This document shows, piece after piece, positions 1-7,180 of a DNA stretch of 10,027 nt (position 1 is the stretch's first letter; each line of letters starts with the position of its first letter). The DNA comes from Temnopleurus reevesii (Eukaryota; Echinodermata; Echinoidea; Temnopleuroida; Temnopleuridae), in NCBI GenBank assembly GCA_036244855.1, contig BQKZ01005059.1, positions 51,580-61,606 of the forward strand, in the 5' to 3' direction. Position numbers and translations under genes: made by a program. The notes below the pieces were generated by a model, which saw nothing but the letters and a program-made list of their open reading frames with translations, was not told the origin of the DNA and did not search any database.

Positions 1-111
1 GTATTGGTTTGTCTCATGCTCATCATATGAATTAAATTTATTTGTTTCTTGCTTTATATCTTGGTAGTGGTTTGTGCCTGTGATTAACAACTCTTGCTTT
101 CTTTCATTCAG
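1..111 (+). other. Possible intron end with branch point and 3' splice site
   Basis: The segment ends in a pyrimidine-rich run followed by CAG at 109-111, a good animal 3' splice acceptor. A sequence fitting a branch point, TGATTAAC, lies at 81-88, about 25 bases before the AG, which is a normal spacing. The segment is AT-rich and has no convincing coding frame. It would be the tail of an intron whose upstream exon lies outside the window. Acceptor-like sequences are common by chance in T-rich DNA, so the call depends on the exon and poly(A) signal that follow. Confidence 0.3.
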
Positions 112-181
112 TATTGTATTGGGTTATTTGTACATCATCAGAACCATAATTTGGCTGGGTAATGCTGACCGTCAACCGTGA
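112..181 (+). CDS. Possible C-terminal coding exon of an unidentified membrane protein
   Basis: If the acceptor at 109-111 is used, one frame (first full codon at 113) is open for 22 codons up to TGA at 179-181. It reads as a hydrophobic stretch, IVLGYLYIIRTIIWLG, followed by a short polar tail ending ADRQP. That looks like the last membrane helix and cytoplasmic or lumenal tail of a membrane protein. The exon would begin with the third base of a split codon. I do not recognise the family. Support is indirect: a good acceptor, a plausible branch point, and a T-rich stretch ending in a poly(A) signal downstream. A 22-codon open frame alone is not evidence of coding, and another frame gives a shorter peptide ending at TAA around 160. 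Confidence 0.22.
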
Positions 182-873
182 CGGTGGATTATGGAAGAGC
201 TTTTTTCTTTTGTTCATTTACATTTTGGCCTCTTGATTTATTTCCATGGGATATGTGTATTGCATATCATTTGGCTATTATTTGGAAAACTTGATGAACA
301 TTTTTTTTTGTATCTGCATCTGTGTTTAGGAATATTTTGGAGGGTAGTTTGAAAGAATTTCCTATACTTGTGAAAATATTGTTTTTGGTATCATTTAATG
401 ATACACTCATTTCAAACATGAGGACTTTCCATCTGGTTTAATTGGGCATTTTGTTTATGTTGGTTTTGAGGCTGGATGGCGCTCTTCAAACTGTTTTATA
501 TTTTATTTGGACTATTGAGGGCGCTGTACATCAGCAAGCACCTATATTATTCTTTCTCCAGTGCAATGTCGTTTTAATGTTAATTTTATGTTTCCACTTT
601 ACTCCTTGTGTTATGAAATCACAATTTAGTTTTTTTTGTTTGTTTTTTTATTATTATTTATGTTGCTGCAACAATTTTCATTCAATCAACCATTTTCCTT
701 TTTATTTAATGTCTTGTTCTTTAGAATTTTCCCATCACAAATTCGAGTGATTCAAAACTAAATAGATTATAAAGTATCTTCACTCAGAAGATGCATTTAA
801 TCAAGCACTTTCTCTCTTTTGAGTCATCCAGACTACTTAGATACCTGGGATATTTCCAGCTAATCATTCAATG

Positions 874-909
874 ATGTAATTGTTGCAAGTTATTATGTAA
901 CTGTTGCAA
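874..909. repeat. 15-bp imperfect direct repeat
   Basis: ATGTAATTGTTGCAA (874-888) is repeated as ATGTAACTGTTGCAA (895-909), with one C/T difference and a 6-base spacer. It may be a small slippage duplication or a paired binding site. No function can be assigned. Confidence 0.6.
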
Positions 910-973
910 TCTACTTGATTCAATGTTTCATATTAAGCGGACAATTTGTTACATCTGATCTCCATACTTGTCA

Positions 974-995
974 TTTGTAATTAATTTGTAATTAA
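974..995. repeat. 11-bp perfect tandem duplication
   Basis: TTTGTAATTAA occurs twice head to tail. This is a simple replication-slippage type duplication in AT-rich DNA. It contains TAATTA cores of the homeodomain-binding type, but such cores are expected by chance here. Confidence 0.75.
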
Positions 996-1077
996 TGTTT
1001 ATACTGATCTAATTTCATCAAATGTTATGAAGCTCTGACGAGTGACAAATTGTTTAGTGGCCTAATCTTAAGTTTAA

Positions 1078-1128
1078 AATAAAAATTCATTCAATTTTTT
1101 TTTTTTGGTGGAGGAGGGAGGTTAGGGG
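1078..1128 (+). terminator. Candidate polyadenylation signal with T- and G-rich downstream element
   Basis: AATAAA at 1078-1083 is the first canonical poly(A) hexamer after the candidate stop at 179-181. It is followed by a CA step near 1089-1093, a run of 12 T at 1095-1106, and a G-rich tract with GGTGG, GGAGGGAGG and GGGG at 1107-1128. Hexamer, cleavage CA, then U/GU-rich sequence is the standard animal arrangement, and G-rich tracts just beyond are known to help polymerase pausing. The hexamer is also common by chance in AT-rich DNA, and the T run may belong to the repeat that follows. Confidence 0.35.
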
Positions 1129-1149
1129 TCAGGTAGATTTGTGGTAGGT

Positions 1150-1273
1150 TTAGAATTGTGAGCGTCTTCATTTAGAAGTAATTTACACTAAGTAATTGAT
1201 GTACAGCGCCATGAGCGTCATTGCTCACGGACCTGTGCGCTTCAAAAAGAAACCACCATTATTATTATTATTA
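1150..1273 (+). mobile_element. 3' end of a short retroposon with (ATT)n tail
   Basis: A body containing GTGAGCGTC, ACAGCGCC, ATGAGCGTC and CTGTGCGC ends in five ATT units at 1258-1272. A GC-richer body with GCGC motifs followed by an (ATT)n tail is the look of common 3' ends of SINEs and non-LTR retroposons in sea urchins and other marine animals, by recollection of such repeats rather than a search. The left edge is not clear; 1150 is a guess at where the motif-rich part starts. No reverse transcriptase frame and no convincing tRNA-type A or B box was seen, so this is a truncated or non-autonomous copy. Confidence 0.5.
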
Positions 1274-1436
1274 AGTTTATTTTAAGAAGGAATATTTCTG
1301 GCAATTTCAAACAGCTAACGAATACTTGAAAAAAGCTGACCCAATTCTTTTTCAGGGCAATAAATACCAGATTAATACATTCAAATAAAATATATTTGAA
1401 CTATTCAAGATTAGAAATTATTATCTATATGAGAGT
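1274..1436. other. AT-rich spacer, nothing identified
   Basis: It contains a second AATAAA-like site (within GGGCAATAAATACC near 1357-1370) but no reading frame, repeat or RNA gene that I can support. Confidence 0.5.
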
Positions 1437-1476
1437 TTTAAGCCGTACAATATTAAGCCATATTGTACGGCTTAAA
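1437..1476. repeat. Perfect 17-bp inverted repeat with 6-base loop
   Basis: TTTAAGCCGTACAATAT (1437-1453) is followed by TAAGCC (1454-1459) and then the exact reverse complement of the arm (1460-1476). The loop repeats the TAAGCC found in the left arm, so the structure could have arisen by template switching. No terminal duplication was found. RNA from this site would form a 17-bp hairpin, but the loop and arm lengths are short for a typical microRNA precursor. Confidence 0.85.
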
Positions 1477-1516
1477 TTTTAGGCTTGCGCAAAGCAGTGA
1501 CCAGCCTTCTGGTATA

Positions 1517-1790
1517 TGTAAAGATAATAATAATTATATTGGATGGCTTCATTTCATGAAATACCGGGAATATTGCCTTCGATTCGTGCAATATTGCCCT
1601 AACTCGTGCAATATTCCCTGGTATCCCATTTATTGCCATCCAATATTATATAAATATTTTACAGCAAGAAGATTGTTTTCCGGCCTTTAATTATTGCACT
1701 CGTCTTCGATTCGTGCAATATTGCCCTAACTCGTGCAATATTCCCTGGTATTCCATTTATTGCCATCCAATATTATATAAATATTTTACA
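1517..1790. mobile_element. Foldback (MITE-like) element with internal 127-bp tandem duplication
   Basis: The left part (TGTAAA at 1517, ATATTGGATGGC at 1536-1547, ATACCGGGAATATTGC at 1561-1576) is the near reverse complement of the right part of the first copy (GCAATATTCCCTGGTAT at 1608-1624, GCCATCCAATAT at 1635-1646, TTTACA at 1658-1663). This gives a 147-bp hairpin with TGTAAA/TTTACA ends. The right 88 bp (1577-1664) occurs again at 1704-1791 with one difference (C at 1625, T at 1752), a period of 127 bp. Within each copy TCGTGCAATATT is also repeated. No transposase frame exists, and no clear target-site duplication was found. A 75-codon frame crossing it is a by-product. Confidence 0.75.
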
Positions 1791-1794
1791 GTGG

Positions 1795-1885
1795 GACTTG
1801 TTTCAGTTTTAACTTATATTGCGCATATATCATAAATATTGTTCATCAAGTTTACTGTTCAAATAATGTTTGTTAGAAACAAGTC
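1795..1885. repeat. Short 10-bp inverted repeat pair
   Basis: GACTTGTTTC (1795-1804) and GAAACAAGTC (1876-1885) are exact reverse complements, 71 bases apart. The pair could be the ends of a tiny foldback element directly abutting the element that ends at 1790. It could also be chance, because 10-bp pairs at this spacing are expected occasionally in 10 kb. Confidence 0.25.
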
Positions 1886-2376
1886 ACTGCCCCCCTTTCA
1901 TCTAGCACTTTTAGCAGAGTATGGTTAATTAAATATGCAATTAAATGGAAATTGTGGAGTGCAAAGTACATGTACAATAATTTATTTAGTTAGGTTTATC
2001 AGGTATTAATCGCCCATTGTTCTATATTATAAGTTAATGTCAACGTTCTTTTCTACGCTGTTTTTTAAAGATCAAAGTTCAATTTGTGAATTATTCCCTT
2101 CAAAATCAAAATCACTGGTACTGATGCATGGCGCATTTCTCCTCGCATTCCAACATGATTCACATTTGTGCTAACGTGGGCCCAGAATCGGTGCAAACGA
2201 CAGCAGATTAAGGAACGGAAATAGGCCTTTAGTATGACGGAAACTATGAGCCAGCAACTCTGTCAGACGCATGAGCGACATGTACCTCAAACTCTGAGGG
2301 ACCTGTTCGCACACTTGCAGGATTTGTCCTCACATGATCAATTCGACATTATTTTTATTACATGATCAGCAAGCAC
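1886..2376. other. Gene-free stretch with one short open frame
   Basis: No repeat or RNA gene was recognised. The portion from about 2100 to 2340 is GC-richer than its surroundings. It holds a 43-codon ATG frame at 2234-2365 (+), preceded by an in-frame TAG at 2222-2224, with a mixed composition (starting MTETMSQQLC). Frames of this length are expected by chance, and no splice or poly(A) context supports it. Confidence 0.4.
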
Positions 2377-2379
2377 TTA

Positions 2380-2509
2380 TGCCCCGGTCACATAGGACCA
2401 TGGAAGCAAAACGATTCACCCCGACTCGTTGTTCTGAGGCAGTTAACTGTGAATTAACAAAGAGTCGGGGTGAATCGTGTTGCTTGCGGGGTCCTATGTT
2501 ACCGGGGCA
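2380..2509. mobile_element. 130-bp foldback MITE flanked by TTA
   Basis: The two halves are near reverse complements over almost the whole length. The left arm starts TGCCCCGGTCACATAGGACC and the right arm ends with the matching GGTCCTATGTTACCGGGGCA. An inner stem covers GATTCACCCCGACTC, and the centre holds the palindrome CAGTTAACTG. TTA at 2377-2379 and again at 2510-2512 is a plausible 3-bp target-site duplication. A 3-bp TWA duplication is typical of the PIF/Harbinger superfamily, so that is the best guess, but three bases are weak evidence. There is no coding capacity. Confidence 0.8.
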
Positions 2510-2512
2510 TTA

Positions 2513-2862
2513 GACAGGACTATATTGGATGTGGAGTAAAATGTACTTCCAAAATTTGTTGACAAAAGAAAATAAAATGATGTATTTTATTCCACCGGAA
2601 AGCAAGCAAAAAAAGATAGAGAAGATTATGTTTTTTGTCCCATTTTTAAAAATTATTCTCTTTCCCAAGTTTTACGTCCCCCCTCCTCCCTCGGATATTC
2701 GCTGATAATATGCCAGGAGAATGCTTTGGTCAATCTCACAAATGCCTTCACAAGTTCTGTTAAAAAGTATTTTTGCACTTAATGAACATCTATCATTTGT
2801 ATATTATTCAAAGGTTTTGTAACCACAGTATAAGCAAAAACAGGTCAATGTGCAAGTGTGCG
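2513..2862. other. Gene-free stretch, nothing identified
   Basis: This is AT-rich DNA with a pyrimidine tract near 2677-2692 (CCCCCCTCCTCCCTC-like). No open frame, inverted repeat or RNA gene can be supported. Confidence 0.5.
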
Positions 2863-3137
2863 CATTGAGAAAAAAAGATTTATTCAACAGAATTGTTAAA
2901 TTAGAAAAATGATGTGAATGGGGTTTAAGTCCTGATTTATGGCTGCACCTTCAAAAAGGCCAAAAATAGATTGTTACATGAGCATTAACAAGCATGCAGC
3001 TTCTCCGAAGAACAAAAAAAAGCTAACATGTTCAAAGCGCACATTGTCATACATGTAGCCCTCCGAACTATGGCGGTGTTGTACAGTGTACATGAACAAT
3101 ATATTTTGGATGTATTTACATGTATTATCATTAGGAT
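2863..3137. repeat. Direct repeat of about 275 bp, copy 1
   Basis: This matches 3239-3511 in the same orientation, offset 376 bases at the left and 374 at the right. The first 145 or so bases are well conserved, including an identical 41-base block (2906-2946 and 3284-3324). The right part is more diverged, but both copies end with a similar ATTTACATGTAT-A-ATCA-TAGGAT. It carries no frame conserved between copies. Short overlapping frames on both strands are chance products of it. Confidence 0.85.
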
Positions 3138-3238
3138 TGTAGCGCATTTACACAGAAAAGTTTCTAACAATATTTTTTTTCATAGAGCCTTGTACAAATT
3201 CAATGGTACTCTCAATAATTGAGGCATCAAAAACTACA

Positions 3239-3511
3239 CATTGAAAAAAAAATGATTTATTCAACAGAATTGTTAGAACTAGCAAAATGATGTGAATGGG
3301 GTTTAAGTCCTGATTTATGGCTGCGCCTTCTAAAAGGCCCAAAATAGATTGTTACATGAGCATTGACAAGCATGCAGCTTCTCCCAACAATAACAAAAAA
3401 AAAGCTAATACAATGTACAAAGTGCACATTGTCATATACAGTATGTATATTTAGCCCATCAACGCCTGATGATATTTCGTTAGATGAATTTACATGTATA
3501 ATCAATAGGAT
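3239..3511. repeat. Direct repeat of about 275 bp, copy 2
   Basis: This is the second copy of the sequence at 2863-3137. The roughly 100 bases between copies (3138-3238) are not found after copy 2, so the unit is not a simple exact tandem. The divergence indicates an old duplication, or two insertions of one dispersed repeat family next to each other. No terminal inverted repeats or target-site duplications were seen. Confidence 0.85.
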
Positions 3512-3798
3512 GCATGAAAAGCTATGAATCACAGAGAATAATGAAGAAAAATGTTGTCAACTTAAGTGAGAATACTTCTCACCGAAACGAACACATACCC
3601 ACACATAGAAATGAAATGCAAGAAGAAAAAGATTGCCTTTTTTTTTACATTGTAAGGACATCTTTAAAGAACCCATTAAATGATTTTTTCCGAAATAGAC
3701 ATTGAATATGTGTGCAAACACATAGACGTAGCATTTATGCTTGATTTTAATGTATATGAGCATAATAATCCTAGCATTCTTTTAAAAAATCCACATCA
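3512..3798. other. Gene-free spacer
   Basis: This is AT-rich with no supported feature. Overlapping 63- and 68-codon frames on opposite strands (3514-3705 and 3557-3763) share the same DNA, have low-complexity K/N/H or F/Y/V content, and neither looks real. Confidence 0.5.
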
Positions 3799-3957
3799 GG
3801 GAGGTGTTTCACCAAGATAAGAAAGACTTTAAGATCGACTGGTATCAGTTCTTGCGCGTAATGGTTCACACTTTTACGTGCATTCAGCGCAAGAACTGAT
3901 ACCAGTCGAACTTAAAGTTGTTCTTACAGTCTTTCTTAAATTGGTGAAACACCGCCC
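3799..3957. mobile_element. 159-bp foldback MITE with perfect 23-bp inner stem
   Basis: The ends are GGGAGGTGTTTCACCAA and the reverse complement of GGGCGGTGTTTCACCAA (one mismatch), followed by matching AAGAAAGACT blocks. Positions 3835-3857 and 3887-3909 are exact reverse complements (23 bp), separated by a 29-base loop. The layout resembles an abundant echinoid foldback repeat beginning GGGCGGTGTTTCA, from memory only. Flanks (TCA before, AGG after) show no clear target-site duplication. It is non-coding and non-autonomous. Transcripts could form a long hairpin. Confidence 0.8.
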
Positions 3958-4522
3958 AGGTGTCCAGACTGTCTTGCCCTGTTTTACAATACCTGGGACG
4001 TTGCATGTATTTGTATGTACTATAATGTACATGTATGTCTGAACTTCATTGACCTTTGTGATGTCATTAGTAACCTATATCAGTTGTGTCATCAATACAG
4101 AATTCCAAATTGCTCTTTGGACATGCTGTGTGTATTGTCAATGCACAGCTATAGAATGTCATGTCAACAACTCCCCTTCTATGCAAGTGCATGCTACAAC
4201 TGCATGTAAAGCGGATTGGAAACAACGGGGGTGTTCAAACACTATTACTCCTGCTCTCTTATGCATGTAAATGTTGACAGAATGCATCCGTGCATGCTAT
4301 TTTTGATCTTTTTGAGCCATATCTAGGATTCTGCGTAAACTATGGGCAAAAAGAGGTTCAAAAACTTCCTGATGAGTAAAAAGAAATGGCCCTCACATAC
4401 TGCAAAAGCAAATATTTCAGGGAATAAAGATTTGAGCAAATTCACGACATTTCAGATCTTTAAACATGTATGCAAGCTGTTATTTTCACATTTGGATGAT
4501 TAATGTACACGGCACTAATGAT
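3958..4522. other. Gene-free stretch with TG/CA-rich patches
   Basis: The start (4005-4040) is rich in TATGTA and CATGTA steps. GCATGTA and GCATGCTA motifs recur near 4190-4210 and 4260-4300. Two overlapping frames (4015-4209, 64 codons, and 4049-4270, 73 codons) lie on the same strand and are Cys- and Tyr-rich products of TG-rich DNA. Neither is supported as a gene. Confidence 0.5.
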
Positions 4523-4707
4523 GTGTTGTTCAAAAGTTGCCATTGATGGCAAGTTTCAGTTGATCGGAACTGTTAAACGTGCCAATCAAAACCATTGTTT
4601 CATTCGCGTCTTGTTATAAGCGCACATCATGCGCGAATGAAAATGAGCGTTAAGATTGCAACTGATTTGCAGTTGCTATGTGATCAATTGTAACTTTTGA
4701 ACAACAC
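4523..4707. mobile_element. 185-bp foldback MITE
   Basis: Terminal inverted repeats are GTGTTGTTCAAAAGTTGC (4523-4540) and the reverse complement at 4690-4707, 17 of 18 matching. The interior holds a second inverted pair, TTCATTCGCG (4599-4608) and CGCGAATGAA (4632-4641), and within that GCGCA/TGCGC. No coding capacity and no clear target-site duplication were found. A frame at 4697-4888 begins at its right end and runs into the ACC repeat, giving a His run. It is not a gene. Confidence 0.7.
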
Positions 4708-4850
4708 CACCAAGAGAGTTCTAATGAGTGAAATTTTTCGCGAAAATAAAACCCCAGCGAAAATCTCAGCTTATACAGGATTTTATCTGTTTTCGTTCAT
4801 AAGTTTCCTTTGTTTCCAATATGTTGTGAAGTGCACACTCCCAAACTTAC

Positions 4851-4877
4851 ACCACCACCACCACCACCAACAACAAC
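4851..4877. repeat. (ACC)6(AAC)3 microsatellite
   Basis: Six ACC units (4851-4868) are followed by three AAC units (4869-4877). It lies five bases left of the next foldback element, whose arms are themselves rich in CAACACC, so the two may be related in origin. Confidence 0.9.
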
Positions 4878-4882
4878 ACAAT

Positions 4883-5123
4883 GGGTGACTTCAAGTACGG
4901 TGTTGAACGCTGGTGTTGGTGTTGCAGCAAAACCAACACCAGCCTGAACACCAAACTTGAAGTCTGTCCGTGTTTTAGGGTAGACCTAGCAAGATTCTGA
5001 CGTATTTCCGGTCGTTTCTGTATCACTTCTGTAAACGTACCAACGGTGTAGGAGCTCGGTTTACGGACCGTTTTGCTCTCTCAACACCAACACCAACACC
5101 GAACACCATACTTGAAGTCACCC
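4883..5123. mobile_element. 241-bp three-armed foldback element flanked by AAT
   Basis: The element starts GGGTGACTTCAAGTA and ends with its near reverse complement ACTTGAAGTCACCC. AAT precedes (4880-4882) and follows it (5124-5126), a possible 3-bp target-site duplication. The left arm pairs with two different right-hand arms. One is internal, with ACTTGAAGTC at 4955-4964 and ACCAACACCAGC at 4932-4943 pairing with 4909-4920. The other is terminal, with ACTTGAAGTC at 5110-5119 and repeated CAACACC units. So a 78-bp hairpin (4887-4964) is nested inside the larger element. No coding frame exists. Confidence 0.8.
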
Positions 5124-5126
5124 AAT

Positions 5127-5584
5127 ATTTGCCTGTATACCCTATTTAACTGTGTCAAGCGCTGTTTTGTTGTAAATGACTATTGCTAGTTCACACATTC
5201 CACTTTCCTGGTCATGCTAGATCGGATGCAATGTATAATAGAGGATGTAAGTCTGTAATACACATCTATAGAGTGGGCGGTGCATTATGGTTGAATGAAC
5301 TATTCTAAGCTACTTAGATTTTTTTTCCCTTTTTTATAACAATTTTGTTGTCATTAATTTTGGTTTTTTTTAGAGGGGGGGGGGGGTGATTATTTTGTTA
5401 TCAAATTATATTTTGCATGCAGGGCTGATGAAAGCATTCAAATGGTTATTTTGTACAGATCTCATGATGTTGCGCATTTTTAGTCCTTGATGGTATGAAA
5501 GTAATATACATTTATGTTAGGCTTGTAATGGGGGTTTCTGATTGAGCTAAAAGCTGGTAATAAAGACTACACATGTAGTGCATT
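5127..5584. other. Gene-free stretch with G12 run
   Basis: No supported gene. A run of 12 G (5375-5386), preceded by T-rich sequence, is the one notable feature. Such runs are length-polymorphic and error-prone in sequencing. Confidence 0.6.
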
Positions 5585-5849
5585 AAATTGTCCCTGGAGC
5601 AACCAAAATGAAACAAATGTTAGAATATACCATATAAACATACCATATAACACATTCCCTTGTGTCTATGCCATTTTGTAAAGCTACTGCAACTTCATCA
5701 ATCATTATAACGTGTATACACTGCGCAATTTAGTATTTTGTAAACTCAAATGCTATGTCATTGCGATTCGTCACGTTTTGCACACAGGAGACTAACCATT
5801 ACACCCTTGACACTCAGTCACCCATTTGCATTAAGGCAATATATGCCCT
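5585..5849. repeat. Block A, copy 1
   Basis: These 265 bases align to 6670-6934 without any gap and with 9 substitutions by direct comparison (about 96.6% identity). Internally it has a short repeat, ACCATATAA, twice in 15 bases. It has no open frame of note. Confidence 0.95.
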
Positions 5850-6012
5850 GTGCAAAACCCGTTTCTGATTCCCCCTCGGCAACGCTTTTTGACACTAAGT
5901 AGGTCAAGCGCAAACGGAATGAAGTCAGTGTCGGCCAGGTGTCCCCCTGCATATTTTGGTGTAAAGAGACCAAGAGTAAATAATATTTGAACTGGGCAAA
6001 ATGTACATTGCG

Positions 6013-6483
6013 AGTCTTTGGTAACTGCTATCACTAATATAACATAAAGCACAGTAACTATGTAAATATATTTTGTATTCTTTAACAGCTCTTGCCACTA
6101 ATTCATATGCGTTTGTCAAACACAAACTGAATATATTCAATAATAGCCAGGTGTCCCCCCTGCATTTTCTGCTCTTGGGGAAGTATATTTAGTTCAAGTC
6201 TTTAGTGCCTGATATAACAGACTTGTGTTCAAAAGCTCAGAATAATTAATACATCCCAGTGTTCCCATTACGACAATATTCTCAGCTTAATAGTGATAAG
6301 AGGTAAGCAAAGGATTCTGAAGTGCATTGTATACATGTGTGACTGATGCCTGAGAAAGAAATCTTTTCGGTACCTGTTATTACTATGACTTAACAAGCTT
6401 AGAACAATGGATAAAGCCCAAATTTCCCATTGCGATCCGATTGTCCTCAGCTTTATAGTGATAACAGGTAAGCAAAGAATTCT
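6013..6483. repeat. Cluster of short modules in alternating orientation
   Basis: A module of about 35 bp with core TAGTGATAACAGGTAAGC and an AAAGAATTCT-like end occurs forward at 6281-6318 and 6445-6483, and reversed at 6013-6041 and 6353-6392 (there reading GGTACCTGTTATTACTAT). Reverse and forward copies alternate, so neighbouring copies can pair into hairpins. The core includes CAGGTAAG, identical to the animal 5' splice consensus, but no coding frame leads into it consistently. Confidence 0.7.
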
Positions 6484-6495
6484 TCAGTGCCCTGT

Positions 6496-6662
6496 ATGTG
6501 TGACTGATGCCTGACTCAGGAAGGTGTGGGCCGGGTGAGTCGGAAATGGAGTTGAATTTCTGAAATTGGTTTAATGTGTCCTTGTAATATTATCACATCC
6601 TCAATGGGCACTCTTTGGCCTCTAGTAGCTTGAATATATCTAGTAATTGGGTTTATTTACAC
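6496..6662. repeat. Block D, copy 1
   Basis: This matches 7401-7574. The first 103 bases (6496-6598 against 7401-7503) are identical. The remainder differs by small insertions in copy 2 (about 6 bases and 1 base) and two substitutions. It includes GC-rich GTGGGCCGGGTGAGTCGG. No gene was recognised. Confidence 0.95.
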
Positions 6663-6668
6663 TATTGA

Positions 6669-6669
6669 N
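6669..6669. other. Ambiguous base at the duplication junction
   Basis: A single N lies between the end of unit 1 and the first base of block A of unit 2. It could be a base-calling ambiguity or mark where assembled pieces were joined. Confidence 0.9.
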
Positions 6670-6934
6670 AAATTGTCCCTGGAGCAACCAAAATGAAACA
6701 AATGTTAGAATATACCATATAAACATACCATATAACACATTCCCTTGTGTCTATGCCATTTTGTAAAGCTACTGCAACTTCATCAATCAACATAACGTGT
6801 ATACACTGCACAATTTAGTATTTTGTAAGCTCAAATGCTATGTCATTGCGATTCGTCATATTTTGCACACAGGAGACTAACCATTACACGCTTGACACTC
6901 AGTCACCCATTTGCATTAAAGCAATGTATGCCCT

Positions 6935-7180
6935 TTGGAACATAATTTTTTTATACGCAGTGGAGATGCTTAGCTGACATTATGCACCAGGGTGAAAAAA
7001 ATACTTTTTATTTTTTTTTTATTTTGGAGAGTTCTTTTTACAATTTTATCCTGATCAATTTACCCTGCAATAAATCTTTCATAGGCCATTTCTAAGGTTT
7101 AGCGGGCTTATCGTACTTTGTTCCCCCGTGTATTTTTTTTTTTTGCTCAGCTCTGTACACGTCAAGTTCTAGTTGAATGA
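6935..7180. other. Unit-2-specific segment with T runs
   Basis: This segment has no counterpart in unit 1. It contains T-rich runs around 7005-7025 and 12 T at 7133-7144, and no frame or inverted repeat that I can support. It may be a small insertion, or unit 1 may have replaced it. Confidence 0.5.

Larger units (their letters stand above)
182..1095 (+). other. T-rich gene-free stretch, possible 3' UTR
   Basis: No credible coding frame is visible. A 102-codon frame at 442-750 starts at TTG and encodes low-complexity F/L/C-rich peptide from T-rich DNA, so it is not taken as a gene. Two small tandem repeats occur (874-909 and 974-995). If the exon at 112-181 is real, this stretch is its 3' UTR of roughly 900 bases, ending near the AATAAA at 1078. 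The length is reasonable for an animal mRNA, but nothing here proves transcription. Confidence 0.25.
5585..6669. repeat. Tandem segmental duplication, unit 1 (1085 bp)
   Basis: Unit 1 runs from block A (5585-5849) through two copies of a GCCAGGTGTCCCC motif (5934 and 6146) and several short inverted modules to block D (6496-6662). It is followed directly by unit 2. Outer blocks are nearly identical to unit 2, and the middle is longer by about 180 bp. No gene was recognised in it. Minus-strand frames of 71 and 73 codons here (5831-6140) overlap each other and are not conserved in unit 2. Confidence 0.85.

Noticed and set aside
442..750. 102-codon + strand frame
   Set aside because: It starts at TTG, and the peptide is F/L/C/Y-rich low complexity from T-rich DNA. 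No family resemblance.
520..1210. 13-bp inverted match GGCGCTGTACATC (520-532) to 1198-1210
   Set aside because: A 13-bp match is expected about once by chance in a 10-kb window compared with itself, and flanks do not match.
1463..1690. 75-codon + strand frame
   Set aside because: It runs from a palindrome through the foldback element at 1517-1790, so it is repeat sequence rather than a gene.
2985..3763. Several 61-91 codon frames on both strands
   Set aside because: They overlap each other on opposite strands over the direct repeats, and no frame is kept between the two repeat copies.
3951..3965. CCCAGGTGTCC near 3955 resembling the GCCAGGTGTCCCC motif of 5934 and 6146
   Set aside because: The match is only about 11 bases with no similarity outside it.
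4015..4270. 64- and 73-codon + strand frames
   Set aside because: Two overlapping frames in TG/CA-rich DNA with Cys/Tyr-rich products and no domain.
4697..4888. 63-codon frame with a poly-His and Gln tail
   Set aside because: The His run is the (ACC)n microsatellite read in one frame, and the frame starts inside the end of a foldback element.
5831..6140. 73- and 71-codon minus-strand frames
   Set aside because: They overlap in different frames and are not preserved in the second duplication unit.
6407..6514. 35-residue ATG frame across a forward module
   Set aside because: The copy in unit 2 is broken by a stop in the same frame, so there is no sign of coding constraint.
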